Part shown: in pieces, positions 26,044 through 35,951 of the stretch
Layout of the letters: every line of letters starts with the position of its first letter
Position numbering within the stretch: the stretch's first letter is position 1
Position numbers and translations under genes: made by a program
Notes under the pieces: model-generated
What the model saw: only the letters and a program-made list of their open reading frames with translations
The model's database searches: none
Told to the model about the DNA's origin: nothing
Source: Ornithinimicrobium sufpigmenti
GTDB lineage: Bacteria > Actinomycetota > Actinomycetes > Actinomycetales > Dermatophilaceae
Direction of reading: 5' to 3'
Assembly (NCBI RefSeq): GCF_004322775.1
Contig: NZ_CP036403.1
Coordinates: 372,001 to 436,000, forward strand
DNA: 64,000 bases

Positions 26044-27177
26044 TCACCCGTCCTCGGTGGCCTCGGCGCCGTCAACCGGTGCCTGGGCGGGCTGAGGTCC
26101 TGGGGTGCCGTCGAGGACCTGGACGCGGGTGCCCGCCTCGATCCCGTCGACGACGGCGATGCCCTGCCCGGACCCGGTCACGGCCACGTCGACTTCGCCG
26201 GAGTCGGTGATCACGTAGGCGGTGCCGTCAGCACGGGTGCGGACCGCGGCGGCCGGGACCGTGGTGCCCTCCACCTGGGGCACGATCACGACCTCCGAGC
26301 GCAGCGTCACCTGTGCGTCGTTCGGCAGCACACCGCACTCACCGCCGCAGACCTCACCGCCGTCGGGGCCGGTGAGCTGGAACGTGGTTGAGCCGAACTC
26401 ATCCAGTTCCGTCGACGCGATCACAGCGTCCCACGTGTGGTCCTCGTAGCTGATCTCCACCGTGGCCTCGGCCGGGATCAACCGTGCCTGGTCCTGCGTC
26501 ACGACCAGGACGAACTCCCGGTCCCCGGTCGGCGCGAGCACAGCGTCCTCACCGCCGCCCAAGGTCTGACCGACCACGATGGCCTCGCCGAGCTGGACCA
26601 CCGCGGGCAGGTCCGGTACCGCGATCAGCTCGCCCAGCGGCACCGTCCCGGTCTGCTCACGTCCTTCGGCCTTCTGCCAGGCTCGGACCGCCCGCAGCGT
26701 GCCCGGTCCGAACTCGCCGTCGGCCTCACCGTCCAGGTGGCCCTGGTCGATGAGCAGTACTTGCAGGGCGGTCACGTCCTCACCCTTAGCACCGGTGGCC
26801 AGGTCCCGCCAGAACGGCCCCTCGCCCTGCACCACACGCACGGGCGTGTCCCCGACGACGTACACGACGTCTCCCTGGTCCACCTCCCCCGGTGACACCC
26901 GTGTGACGACCCCGGTCAGGGTGTTCTGCGCAACGGGCACGGCCGGCTGCCGCAATGTCGACGACAACGGCAGAGACCGCCCCACCGACCCCTCAGTCGC
27001 CTCAGCCCACACCACCGCCTGGGACACCGGTTCCCCCTCGGCAGGAACTGTTGAGGTCAGCGTCGCACGAGAGGCCCACCAGCCCATTCCCGCCGCGGCC
27101 GCTACCAGGAGCAGGGCCAGCACGATCCCCAGCAACCGCCGCCCGCCCGACTCACCCATGCGACCCCCACCCGTCAT
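26044..27177 (-). CDS. MacA-like adaptor with peptidoglycan-binding domain
   Basis: 377 aa from ATG 27177, chosen for the AGAGG 9 bases upstream; GTG 27210 would add 11 residues. An N-terminal membrane helix (LLGIVLALLLVAAAAGMGWW) anchors an outer domain. A PG_binding_1 domain lies near the middle (VTALQVLLIDQGHLDGEADGE). The remainder looks like the beta-barrel and barrel-hybrid parts of MacA-type adaptors. It would link the exporter to the wall. Two Cys in the second half (CGGEC) may form a disulfide. Confidence 0.72.
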   Translation of the reverse strand: MTGGGRMGESGGRRLLGIVLALLLVAAAAGMGWWASRATLTSTVPAEGEPVSQAVVWAEATEGSVGRSLPLSSTLRQPAVPVAQNTLTGVVTRVSPGEVDQGDVVYVVGDTPVRVVQGEGPFWRDLATGAKGEDVTALQVLLIDQGHLDGEADGEFGPGTLRAVRAWQKAEGREQTGTVPLGELIAVPDLPAVVQLGEAIVVGQTLGGGEDAVLAPTGDREFVLVVTQDQARLIPAEATVEISYEDHTWDAVIASTELDEFGSTTFQLTGPDGGEVCGGECGVLPNDAQVTLRSEVVIVPQVEGTTVPAAAVRTRADGTAYVITDSGEVDVAVTGSGQGIAVVDGIEAGTRVQVLDGTPGPQPAQAPVDGAEATEDG

Positions 27178-27283
27178 ACCGACCAGACCTCTCACCTTCG
27201 AAACGGTCACCGCACCCTACCCACGAACACGCAGGTCACGCCTACCAGGCACGCCGGATTGCCGGGTCACCGGGCCCGAGGCC

Positions 27284-27913
27284 CTAGGGGTAGAGCACCT
27301 CCTCCGGAGGACCGGGACAGACGCCGTAGAGCGCCTCGTCCATGGACGCGATCCGGCCTGTCTCGACCTCGGCCTGCGCCTGCTCGACGACCTGCTCCGC
27401 AGGCAACCACTGCGGGTTGGCGAGAAACACCTCACGCGTCGGCACCTCGCCCACATCCCAGCCCCGCTGCTCGAAACACGGCACCGTGTGCTCCACCCAC
27501 CAGTCGTACAGGACCCCGAGCCGGTCGGCAGTCAGCGGCTGCGTGTACTTCTCCTCAACGGGGTACTGCTGCGTGCAGACGTAGTAGGCCAGGTTGAACG
27601 ACTCTTCCTGGTCCGGTGGGATCTCGATGCCCTCGTCCGGCCCTGACTCGTCCCAGCCCGCGTCCCGCAGGCACGCCGTCCACACCTCCTGCGACTCCTG
27701 AGGAGTGATGAGACGAACGACGGCCACATCAGGAGGATCGGCCAGTCCTAGGTCCGCGGCCAGACGCTCACCCTCAGCTGCGCCATCCTGAGTTCCCGCC
27801 CGCGTAGGCACATCGACATGGGTCTCGGTCGCAACCGGTCCGTTCTGGGCACACGCGCCCAGGAAAAGGCCCGATGCCACCGCGACGGTGCTGCGCCGTC
27901 CGAGAAGAGGCAT
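27284..27913 (-). CDS. Lipoprotein, cysteine-containing, paralogue of 28036
   Basis: 209 aa. The lipobox is FLGAC. Mature-protein Cys are found in WTACLRDAGW, YYVCTQQYP, TVPCFEQRGW and GVCPG. The order is shared with the divergent gene at 28036: C-x-(D/R)-x-GW, then YxC, then PC, then C. Function unknown; a secreted domain held by two disulfides is likely. It faces the paralogue across a 122-bp gap. Confidence 0.6.
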   Translation of the reverse strand: MPLLGRRSTVAVASGLFLGACAQNGPVATETHVDVPTRAGTQDGAAEGERLAADLGLADPPDVAVVRLITPQESQEVWTACLRDAGWDESGPDEGIEIPPDQEESFNLAYYVCTQQYPVEEKYTQPLTADRLGVLYDWWVEHTVPCFEQRGWDVGEVPTREVFLANPQWLPAEQVVEQAQAEVETGRIASMDEALYGVCPGPPEEVLYP

Positions 27914-28035
27914 AATCGGACTTTACCTCCACGCAGCATCCCTTCGGCCACCGCTGGATCGCAGGAGGTTGCGATGCCAATCAGCAGGGACCCAACGCCG
28001 ACTACGAGAAGAAGAGTGACAACCCAAGGATCAGG

Positions 28036-28650
28036 ATGAGAGCCGCCCCCATCGGATTCGCCTGTCTCATGTGTCTGACGTCCTGCTCGCAGCCAGACAC
28101 TGCGCCAGCGCCAGCGAACTCACAAGTCACTAGCGAGCCGATGACGCGGGAAGAGTACCTAACCGAGCTTGCGGGCATGTACAACATCGACGACCCGTCA
28201 CAGGTCGACATCGTCCAGGAGATCACGCTCGACCAGGATGGGATGCGGCAACGCCAACAGTGTCTTGCCGACCGTGGCTGGCCAGTGACCCTCGAGGAAG
28301 GCGGGATGAGCATCGACGTCATTCCCGTCGAACAGCAGCAGGCACTCAACCTCGATCAGTACATCTGCGAGGCGGCATACCCAGTGGCTGCAAAGTACCA
28401 GAGCATAACTTTGGAGGAGCAGCAACGCCGGTGGTACCACTACCTCGTCAGCACCTACGTGCCCTGCGTCGAGGCCCTCGGATATGCGGTCACCGAGCCG
28501 CCCACGCTCGAGCGTTTTCTGGCCACCCAGACCACGGCGTGGCGGCCGGCGGCCGAAGTTGCCGACCAAACTCGAGACGACGGCACAGCGTTCCACACCA
28601 TCGATGAACAATGCCCCCAATCCATGCCCGTCGAAATGCTCGAGCCTTAA
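28036..28650 (+). CDS. Lipoprotein, paralogue of 27284
   Basis: 204 aa. The lipobox is LTSC. The shared segments are LNLDQYICEAAYPV and STYVPCVEALGY, with similar Cys spacing to the neighbour at 27284-27913. The two genes are divergent, so this is an inverted duplication. AAGGATCAGG precedes ATG 28036. No known family. Confidence 0.6.
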   Translation: MRAAPIGFACLMCLTSCSQPDTAPAPANSQVTSEPMTREEYLTELAGMYNIDDPSQVDIVQEITLDQDGMRQRQQCLADRGWPVTLEEGGMSIDVIPVEQQQALNLDQYICEAAYPVAAKYQSITLEEQQRRWYHYLVSTYVPCVEALGYAVTEPPTLERFLATQTTAWRPAAEVADQTRDDGTAFHTIDEQCPQSMPVEMLEP

Positions 28651-28945
28651 GACACGAGCGCTGACAACCCGGCGACACGGAACAATCTTCACCCCATCAT
28701 CGTCCCCCGCATGACGAGGCAAAGCAGACTTCAAGACAGGTCTTCGGGCCACAAGTTCACCCCCCGATCGACGCTCACCCAACGCACCGAAGACGCTTCT
28801 CAGCAAAGATTTCGCGCGCGGCCACCCATTGTCGCGCCCATGCCTGCGAGCGGGCGCCGCCAAGCGCCCGCTCATCGGCGGATCCGGTCTGTCACGAGCC
28901 TTTCGAAGCGCGCCGAGCTGCCTTGGGCCACTGGGACTGGGGGTG

Positions 28946-31900
28946 TCATCGTCCGGGACCGGCGGGATGGCGAGAAGTCATGTTGGCGGGGGCCCGCTCG
29001 GTCTCTGGACGTGTAGGCGTTGCGGGTGCCGCGTCCCTTGGCCGGGGTGGGCTGTCCGTGGGTGGAGCGATGACGGCGAGGCGGAAGCGCAGCGCCTGTG
29101 CCGGGCTGGAGGACACCAGGGGCTCGTTGGTGCTGCTGGCCTGGGCCAGGGCCTGGACGTCGTGGCCTTCGTCGTGCAGGTGCTGCATGACATGGGCCAG
29201 GGCCGGCCAGTCCTCCTGTGCGGTGAGGCGGGGATCCAGGCGGTCGGCGAGGGGAGCCCAGCGCTGTTCGGGGGTCTGCCGGGCGGCCGCGTCGAGCCGT
29301 GCACGCACGTCGCGGGCGTTGTCGAGCTGCTGGGTGGCGACCGCGTGCGGGTCGTCGTGCCAGGCGCGGACGGCCTGGTGCAGGGCGCGGCGGGTGGTCG
29401 CCTCGTCGGTGCCGAGCCGGTCGACGATCTCGGTGCAGGCGCGGTCCCAGCTGGACGGGTCGGCGGTGGCCAGCACCCGAGCCGCCGGCTCAAGCGCCTC
29501 GTCGACGGGCAGGTTGGTCAGCCGCTCTTCCAGCAGGAGGTCGGACAGGGGGGAGGAGCCCAGGATCGCGCCGGTCACAGCGTCGGCGCCCTGGTCGTGG
29601 AGCATGGCGGCGGGGTCGGTGCCTTCGGGCAGGGGTGCGGCGAAGGTGGGGACGTTGTGTTGGGCGAGGAGCCAGTGGGCCCGTTCGGCGGCCATGCGAC
29701 CGGCGAGGTCGGCGTCGGTGGCCACGATGACCGGGCTGCCGAGCTGGGCGAGTTGCGCGGCCTGGTCTTCGGTGAGGGCGGTGCCCAGGGGAGCGAGGCC
29801 GGCGTACATGCCGCGGGTGGCGAGGGTGATGGCGTGGGCGTCCATCGGGCCCTCGACGAGCACCGGGGTGGCTCCGGCCTTGAGCAGGTCGGGGTCGGCG
29901 CCGTAGAGCTGGTGGCCCTTGGAGAACAGGGGGGTGGTGGGGGTGTTGAGGTACTTGGGACCGGCGTGCGGGGCGTCATCGGTAACGGAGGGGTTGCGGC
30001 GGCCGACGAACCCGAGCACCTGGCCGTTGGTGTCGGTGATGGGGAAGACGGCACGGTCGCGGAACCGGTCGATGAGGCGGCCGTCCTTGGTGGTGGTGGC
30101 CAGCCCGGTGGTTTGGAGCTCGGTGTCGGTGACGCCCTGGGCGCGCAGGTGGTCGGCCAGCCGGGTCCACCCGGCCGGGGCGTACCCGGGGCGGATGTGC
30201 GGGTGGCCGGCGACGTCCTGGCCGAACCGGCCGGCCAGGTAGTCGCGGGCCCAGCCACCTGCGGTCAGTTGCTGCTCGTAGTAGTGCAGCGCCATCGCGT
30301 TGACCTGCGCCAGCCGCTGTACCGAGACGGGCGACTCCTGCGCCTGCACCGCGCGGTCGTAGGCCCGCTGCAGGTCGGCATCGGTCGGGTCCAGCGGCCC
30401 CATGAGTCGGCGGTACTGCGCGGCCAGGGTCAAGCCAGCGTTCACCTCTGCCTGGTCCAGGTCGTCCTGCTGGTCGGAGTGGCTGCTGGCAGGGGCAGCT
30501 GCAGTCATGGTGTCGAGGTGCTGGCGGTACTCGGCGTCGGTGGCCTGCACCGAGACCGGGTGCGGGTCGACAGCGGCCAGCTCGAGGTCCTCCTCGTGGG
30601 GACCGACGGCCTGGTGCAGGTGGGTCGGGTCGACCAGGAGGGTGCTGATCGCCCAGGTCATGGCGGCGGCGTCGTCGACGTCAGCCCCCGGTGCGGGGGT
30701 GGTGGCGGCGAGGTCGTCCAGGGACCAGCCGCGTTGCAGTGCGTGGTCGACGGTGGTGACCAGCGCCGGCCACCAGGTGCTGGTCTGCATCGCCTGGGCC
30801 CGGTCGGCTCCGAGCTTGCTGGCCAGGGTCGGCACCCATGCGGTGGCCAGGAGCTGGTCGGGCCCGGCGGTGTTGTCCACGGACGGGGTCAGGTGCTCGG
30901 CGACGCGCCACCACAGCGCGGCCGCGGCGTGGTCGTCCGGCAGTGCCCGCGTGGCCGCGGCGTGCCGGACCAGGGCGGCGGCGTCGATCCCGGCCCGGGT
31001 GGCGGCGGCCAGGCGCTCGGCCAGGACCGGGACGAAGGAGTCCTTGACCGTCCCCGGCGCGACCTCGGACAGCAGCGGTCCCCACTCGGCCAGGGCGGGG
31101 GAGCGGTCGCCCTGGATCTGGGACCGCAGCTGGCGTTGGTAGGTCGCTGCGGCCTTGGAGGCGTGGGGTGGGCCGGTGGGGCGCAGGTCGGTGGCCTCGA
31201 CCTGGTTCGCGGCCCGCCAGACGGCGACAGCTGCGAGGACGTCGTCAGCCGGGCGGGCAGTTCCTTGTGCCGCCCACTCGGGGGTGGCGGCGGTGACCGC
31301 GTGCTCGGCGACCTCGGTGACGAGGTCGGTGACGCGCTGGGCGCGGGCGGTCAGGTAGGGCCCCCAGGTCGGGTCGGCTGTCAGGGTGGCAGGGATGCCG
31401 GGGATCCACGGCAGGGGCCCGGAGGCGGTGTTGCGCATCCCGGTGTCGTCCAGGCGCCAGTCGAGCACGGCGGCGGGATCAGCAGCGGTGTCGACCTCCC
31501 GCGCGGTGACCGCGCCGGTCAGCACATGCACCGGGTCCTGCCCGCCGGCGGCGAGAAGGGTCAGGTGTGCCCGCAGGGTCGGCCACGCCGGCGCGTCGCT
31601 CATGCCGGGGACCAGGTGCTCGGCGGCCTCGTCGAGGCGCTGGAGGCGCTCGGTGCCGACCGTGGTGGCCGCGGCGGTGTAGAGCGCGTCGACGTACCTG
31701 GCGGTGGACTCACCGAGCAGGACGGACGGGTCGTCGGCCTCACGCAGCAGGGTGGAGGCCGAGGCCGGTGCCTCGTCCCGGGCCAGGATGGCCTCGAGCA
31801 GGTCGGTGGCGGTGCGCGGGCTGACCGTGTCCGGCTTGGCGGCGTCGTGCTCGTCGCCGGTGCCGACGACCTCCAGGTAGACGTGGTTGGCGTCCCGGCC

Positions 31901-34669
31901 GCGAGTCATCATCGTGTAGAGCTGCTGGCGCGACTCGGCCCCGGTGGCCAGGCCGTGTGTGACGTCGACCGACACTCCCTGGGCGGTGTGCACGGTGGAG
32001 GCATACCCGAGCTCCACCGATTCCCGTACGTAATGGGCCGGCAGGGCGATCTTGCGGGCGGTGCGAATGTGCTGCACGACCAGTGCCCCGGCCTCGTCGG
32101 TGTCCAGCACGGTCCACCGGTCACCGTTCTTGACCCAGTCCGTGGGTGCCGTCTGCAGGCGGCGGTCGTTGCGGCGGGTGATGACGGTGTCCCCGACCGA
32201 GGCGTGGTTGCCGTCGGACAGGGCGACCTCGTCGGCGGGCCGGGGAGCCCCGTCCAGGCGGTGATCGCGGGCCCGCTGGTTGAGCTCGGCGACAAGCTCC
32301 CGGGTGGGGGCGAGCATGATCGCGTCCTTGCCGTGCGCCCGGTCGGCCGACCAGGCACCGAAGACCTCTTCGGTCATGGTGGCCAGGTCCCCGACGTGCA
32401 CCCGCCCGGCGTCGAGGTAGAACCCCAGCGCCGAGGGGCGTCCGTCGCGCAGCTCCAGGGAGGCGCCTCCCTCGGCCACCCCGGTGAAGCGCATCAGCTC
32501 AGTCAGGTGCAGAGCGCCGTGGGTGGCGCGGATGTCGCGCAGCACCCCACCGGCGCCGACCGCGGCCAGCTGCTGGTCGTCCCCGACCAGGCGCACCGAG
32601 GCGCCCCGGGAGGTGATGAACGCCACGGCTTTGTCCAGGGACAGGGTGTCGACCATCCCGGCCTCGTCGATGACCACCAGGGCCCGTTCGTCGATGTCCG
32701 TGGCCCACCGGGGCAGGTGCTCGGGGTCGTGCTCAAGGTGCCAGACCAGCTTGGCCAGGGTGTCGGCCTGGGTCTCGGCGTTCTCGCGCAGCACCGCGGC
32801 GGCCGCCGCGGAGGGGGCGAGCCCGACGACGGTGCCGCCGGAGGACTCCCAGGCACGGGCCAGGGCCCGCATGGCGGTGGTCTTGCCCGACCCGGCGGGC
32901 GCGATCGCCAGCTGGACCCGCGCCCCCGAGGTCGCCATGCCCTTGACCAGCGCTGCCTGCCCGGCGTTGAGGTGGACCCCGTTGGCGACCGATTCCAGCA
33001 GGGCCACGTCCACGTCGGCCTCGCTGGCACGGCGGCCGTCCGCGACCCCGGCAGCGGCGACCAGCCGCTGCTCGGCCTCCAGGACCGCGCTGGAGGTGAA
33101 CAACTGAGAGCCGGCGACGGTGTAGACACTGGACCCGTCGGCCCGGCGCAGCAGTTCCGGCTCGACGATCGTGTCCGCCTTGGCCGACGTCATCGCCTTG
33201 CAACGTGTCAGCGCTGCCTGCGTGAGGTGCTCGACCAGGTCCTGGACCCGCTCCAGCGGGACGTCCGCAGCGCGGACGCGACGCTGGGCCTCGGCGCGCA
33301 CGTGCCACACCTGCCAGGTGGACCGGGACCCATGCACGGTGTCCACCACCCGCGTCGCGGTCCTCTCCACCCACGCCTCGTCGACGGCCTCCCCGAACCC
33401 GTGGGTGCGAGCCCCGGACAGCGCCGCGTCCACCATCGAGGCCAGCGCGTCCTGGTCACCGAGCACGGTCAACGCCTCGACCCGCCACGTCTGTCGCTGC
33501 TCGGCCTCGGAGCGAGGTTCGTGCTTGGCATCGCGGGTCTCCAGGGTGGCCTGCTGCGCCAGATGGATCGACTCCACCGGGGTCGGTGGTCGGCCATGCT
33601 GAGCCTGGAACGCTTGGGCCAGCGCGCTGCACCGGGCCTGGATGCTGGCCCGGCGGGTCGACCAGGCCTGGTTGAGCCGGTCGTCGACGCCGACGATTTC
33701 GCGCACCGGCCGCTTGCGGGCCTCTGGCCCTGTGGCCGGGGTCCTCGGGGCGAAGGTGAGCCCGAGTGGACGCAGGTGCTTCTCCAGGGCCGTGTTGTAC
33801 GCCTCGGAGGCGGAGACGGTCGCCTTGTGCAGCAGGCGGCTGTCGATCGAGAGCCACCGCCCGTCAGCCGCGGTTTGCACCTTATTCGCGACGGCGACGT
33901 GGGTGTGCAGGTCCGGGTCCCCGGCGCGGGAGTCGCGGTGGGTGAACGCCGCGGCGACCAAGCCACGCACGTCCACCTGCTGCACGCCGTCCTTGCCGGT
34001 TCGGGTGAACAGGGCGTGCTTCTCGATGTAGGCCAGGGCGTCGCGGACCGCGGCCTGGTGCGCGGCCTCGATCCGCAGGGCCAGGGGACGCTCGGCCACC
34101 GCCCACAGGGTGGAGACCGACTTCACGGGGGAGAAGGTCAGGTCGAACCCGGCGACGGCGGTGGTCCGCGGCCGGGACTGCTTGGCGATGAGCCCGGCCA
34201 GCTCCCGCTCGTCGAACGGCTCGCGGCCGTGCTCGACGCGGAACATCTCTAGGGCGACCTGGGTGCGGATGCTCGCGCGTTCCTCCACCGGAATGGGGTG
34301 GTCCACCGGCAGCCCGAGAGCTTTGTTGTGCTTCTCGAACCGGCGCGCCACCTCGATGCGGAACGGAGTCACGTCATCGCGGCCGCCGTACACCCGGAAC
34401 GGACGGCCCAGGCTCTGTCCGTCCTGCAGCGGGTGCTCCCCGGTGCCGAACAGGCGGGTCATGTGCTCGGCGGTGACCTCCTGACCGGCGGCCAAGCCCT
34501 CGATCCCGGCCATACCGGCGCCGACCCACACCCCCGGAGCCTCACCCTTGGCGGTGTAGTAGCTGCCCAGTCCGCTGTGGCCGACCTCGGTGGCGTCCTG
34601 CCGGGCGACATGGCGGGTCAGATAGTCATACCCCGACCCGGCAGTCAGCCGGTGGATCGTCATCGCCAT
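28946..34669 (-). CDS. Giant MobF relaxase - helicase - primase (TraA-like)
   Basis: About 1,907 aa from ATG 34669 (an in-frame ATG at 34663 also fits). N-terminal TrwC/MobF relaxase: catalytic Tyr14 and Tyr16 (GSGYDYLTRHV) and metal-binding His244, His255 and His257 (H-x10-H-T-H). Central SF1 helicase: Walker A APAGSGKTTAMRAL (about 590-600), Walker B VVIDEAGMVD (about 660), TMMTRGRDANHVYLE. The last third has a DnaG-like zinc-free primase N-part and a TOPRIM domain (VLVEGPMDAHAI, IVATDADLAG, about 1600-1690). It nicks oriT, unwinds and probably primes the transferred strand. The promoter motif is right at the start. A long ORF on the opposite strand is a shadow. Confidence 0.92.
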   Translation of the reverse strand: MAMTIHRLTAGSGYDYLTRHVARQDATEVGHSGLGSYYTAKGEAPGVWVGAGMAGIEGLAAGQEVTAEHMTRLFGTGEHPLQDGQSLGRPFRVYGGRDDVTPFRIEVARRFEKHNKALGLPVDHPIPVEERASIRTQVALEMFRVEHGREPFDERELAGLIAKQSRPRTTAVAGFDLTFSPVKSVSTLWAVAERPLALRIEAAHQAAVRDALAYIEKHALFTRTGKDGVQQVDVRGLVAAAFTHRDSRAGDPDLHTHVAVANKVQTAADGRWLSIDSRLLHKATVSASEAYNTALEKHLRPLGLTFAPRTPATGPEARKRPVREIVGVDDRLNQAWSTRRASIQARCSALAQAFQAQHGRPPTPVESIHLAQQATLETRDAKHEPRSEAEQRQTWRVEALTVLGDQDALASMVDAALSGARTHGFGEAVDEAWVERTATRVVDTVHGSRSTWQVWHVRAEAQRRVRAADVPLERVQDLVEHLTQAALTRCKAMTSAKADTIVEPELLRRADGSSVYTVAGSQLFTSSAVLEAEQRLVAAAGVADGRRASEADVDVALLESVANGVHLNAGQAALVKGMATSGARVQLAIAPAGSGKTTAMRALARAWESSGGTVVGLAPSAAAAAVLRENAETQADTLAKLVWHLEHDPEHLPRWATDIDERALVVIDEAGMVDTLSLDKAVAFITSRGASVRLVGDDQQLAAVGAGGVLRDIRATHGALHLTELMRFTGVAEGGASLELRDGRPSALGFYLDAGRVHVGDLATMTEEVFGAWSADRAHGKDAIMLAPTRELVAELNQRARDHRLDGAPRPADEVALSDGNHASVGDTVITRRNDRRLQTAPTDWVKNGDRWTVLDTDEAGALVVQHIRTARKIALPAHYVRESVELGYASTVHTAQGVSVDVTHGLATGAESRQQLYTMMTRGRDANHVYLEVVGTGDEHDAAKPDTVSPRTATDLLEAILARDEAPASASTLLREADDPSVLLGESTARYVDALYTAAATTVGTERLQRLDEAAEHLVPGMSDAPAWPTLRAHLTLLAAGGQDPVHVLTGAVTAREVDTAADPAAVLDWRLDDTGMRNTASGPLPWIPGIPATLTADPTWGPYLTARAQRVTDLVTEVAEHAVTAATPEWAAQGTARPADDVLAAVAVWRAANQVEATDLRPTGPPHASKAAATYQRQLRSQIQGDRSPALAEWGPLLSEVAPGTVKDSFVPVLAERLAAATRAGIDAAALVRHAAATRALPDDHAAAALWWRVAEHLTPSVDNTAGPDQLLATAWVPTLASKLGADRAQAMQTSTWWPALVTTVDHALQRGWSLDDLAATTPAPGADVDDAAAMTWAISTLLVDPTHLHQAVGPHEEDLELAAVDPHPVSVQATDAEYRQHLDTMTAAAPASSHSDQQDDLDQAEVNAGLTLAAQYRRLMGPLDPTDADLQRAYDRAVQAQESPVSVQRLAQVNAMALHYYEQQLTAGGWARDYLAGRFGQDVAGHPHIRPGYAPAGWTRLADHLRAQGVTDTELQTTGLATTTKDGRLIDRFRDRAVFPITDTNGQVLGFVGRRNPSVTDDAPHAGPKYLNTPTTPLFSKGHQLYGADPDLLKAGATPVLVEGPMDAHAITLATRGMYAGLAPLGTALTEDQAAQLAQLGSPVIVATDADLAGRMAAERAHWLLAQHNVPTFAAPLPEGTDPAAMLHDQGADAVTGAILGSSPLSDLLLEERLTNLPVDEALEPAARVLATADPSSWDRACTEIVDRLGTDEATTRRALHQAVRAWHDDPHAVATQQLDNARDVRARLDAAARQTPEQRWAPLADRLDPRLTAQEDWPALAHVMQHLHDEGHDVQALAQASSTNEPLVSSSPAQALRFRLAVIAPPTDSPPRPRDAAPATPTRPETERAPANMTSRHPAGPGR

Positions 34670-34670
34670 A

Positions 34671-34705
34671 CCTATACAAAGCGGAGATTCGAGGCTCAGG
34701 GACTC
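34671..34705 (-). promoter_or_regulatory. Bipartite ICE promoter motif, copy 4 (relaxase)
   Basis: On the minus strand: GAGTCCC (34705-34699), 15 bases, CGCTTT (34683-34678) followed by GTATAGG instead of AGG. ATG 34669 is only 14 bases past the C of CGCTTT, so the transcript would be nearly leaderless. Confidence 0.6.
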
Positions 34706-34940
34706 ATTCTCGGGCAACTTTTTGGTCTCGATCTGGGCACATCTCGACCCGGTGAACGGCCACGGCGCGAGTCGTGGGCGCACATGTTCTGTGGTGCGGT
34801 TCTGGGCAGGGTACTGGTGGACAGCCCTATCGGAACCAGTCCTTATAGCTGGCCCGAAGCAGGCGACGCCCCGCAGGTCAGGCGCCCGGAATGGGAGGCG
34901 TCACGCTCCGTCGTTCGGCGCTTCGTAGGGTCCCGGTTTG

Positions 34941-35537
34941 TCAGAGTCCGAATGCGCCGCCGCTGACGAGGATGGCTATGCCGAGGCCGATCAGGACGAT
35001 CGGGAAGAGCACGTGTTCCCATCGCTCGAGCACCTCGGCGATAGGCCTGCGGGTGGCGACATACCTGGCGAGAAGGACCAGCACGCCGACGAGCAGCAGG
35101 AACACGACGCAGAAGATGACCACGGTTGCCGTGCTGACATTCAGGAACACCGGGACGTAGACGCCGATGTTGTCTCCGCCGTTGGCGAAGGTGACCGCGG
35201 CGACAGTCAGGATGCCGACCTTCTTGCCCTCGACCTTCTCGTCGTCGTCGTCACCGTCGCCTCGCCATGCCTGCCACGCCGCCCAGATACCGAGCGCCAG
35301 GGGGATGAGCCCGAAGTAGGGAATGGCGCTGGACGGCAGGACCAGCCCGGCCCCCCAGGCGACCAGCAGCGCAGCACCGAGGATCCCGACGAACCCCAGG
35401 TACTGCCCCAGCGCGATCCGGGTGGTGGTGCCTCGTTGGCCGGCGCCTCGGGCGAAGAACAGAGAAAGAATGATGATGTCATCGATGTTGGTGGCCATGA
35501 ACAGCCCGATCGCCTGCAGGACCGTGGTGAGGATCAC
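34941..35537 (-). CDS. cadD: CadD-family cadmium resistance transporter
   Basis: 198 aa from GTG 35537, overlapping the repressor stop. About five membrane helices with ATNIDDIIILSLFFA and ANGGDNIGVYVPVF, the two signature motifs of CadD. A charged loop DGDDDDEKVEGKK lies between them. Probably exports or binds Cd(II). Forms a two-gene resistance operon with the repressor directly upstream. Confidence 0.85.
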   Translation of the reverse strand: MILTTVLQAIGLFMATNIDDIIILSLFFARGAGQRGTTTRIALGQYLGFVGILGAALLVAWGAGLVLPSSAIPYFGLIPLALGIWAAWQAWRGDGDDDDEKVEGKKVGILTVAAVTFANGGDNIGVYVPVFLNVSTATVVIFCVVFLLLVGVLVLLARYVATRRPIAEVLERWEHVLFPIVLIGLGIAILVSGGAFGL

Positions 35538-35884
35538 CGGCTGACCTCGCAGCCGGCGACGGGGCACTGCGGATCCAGGCACGGGGCGTCCTCGTTCACG
35601 GCGAGGGTCACCTCGACCAGCGCGAGCAGCGCGTTGGTGAGGTGCGGGTCGGCGATCGCGTAGAGGGTCTGTCGTCCCTGCGGTTCGGCCACGACGATGC
35701 CGCAGTCGCGCAGACAGGTCAGGTGGTTGGACACGTTGGGCCGCGTCAGGCCGAGGTCCTCGGCAAGTCCAGCGGGATAGGCAGGCCGTTCGAGCAGCGA
35801 CAGCAGGATCCGAGCCCGCGTCGGATCTGCCAGGGCCCGGCCGATCCGATGCATCGCGTCCAGCCTGGAGGAAGTAGTCAGCAC
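35534..35884 (-). CDS. cmtR: ArsR/SmtB repressor, CmtR-like cadmium/lead sensor
   Basis: 116 aa from GTG 35884. The winged HTH contains LGLTRPNVSNHLTCLRDCGIVV, where two Cys spaced by three residues match the CmtR metal site. The C-terminus has further Cys (CLDPQCPVAGC). It would repress the operon until Cd or Pb binds. The start GTG is followed by an operator-like AACTATACAGTT. Confidence 0.82.
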   Translation of the reverse strand: MLTTSSRLDAMHRIGRALADPTRARILLSLLERPAYPAGLAEDLGLTRPNVSNHLTCLRDCGIVVAEPQGRQTLYAIADPHLTNALLALVEVTLAVNEDAPCLDPQCPVAGCEVSR

Positions 35885-35890
35885 GGGCTG

Positions 35891-35902
35891 AACTATACAG
35901 TT
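35891..35902. promoter_or_regulatory. Operator-like repeat AACTATACAGTT
   Basis: AACT/AGTT inverted repeat with an AT-rich centre just before the repressor start. TATACA is also a good -10 box on either strand. Expected place of a CmtR-type operator. Confidence 0.4.
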
Positions 35903-35951
35903 TGTGCTGAACCGTCCGTGAGGTCGGGGGTGCAACGGGAAGTCATCAGCT

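Noticed and set aside
28829..34252. 1,807-codon open frame opposite the relaxase gene
   Set aside because: It is antisense to a gene with clear relaxase, helicase and TOPRIM motifs; its own translation is Gly/Arg/Val-rich with no domain. High-GC DNA often leaves such frames open.
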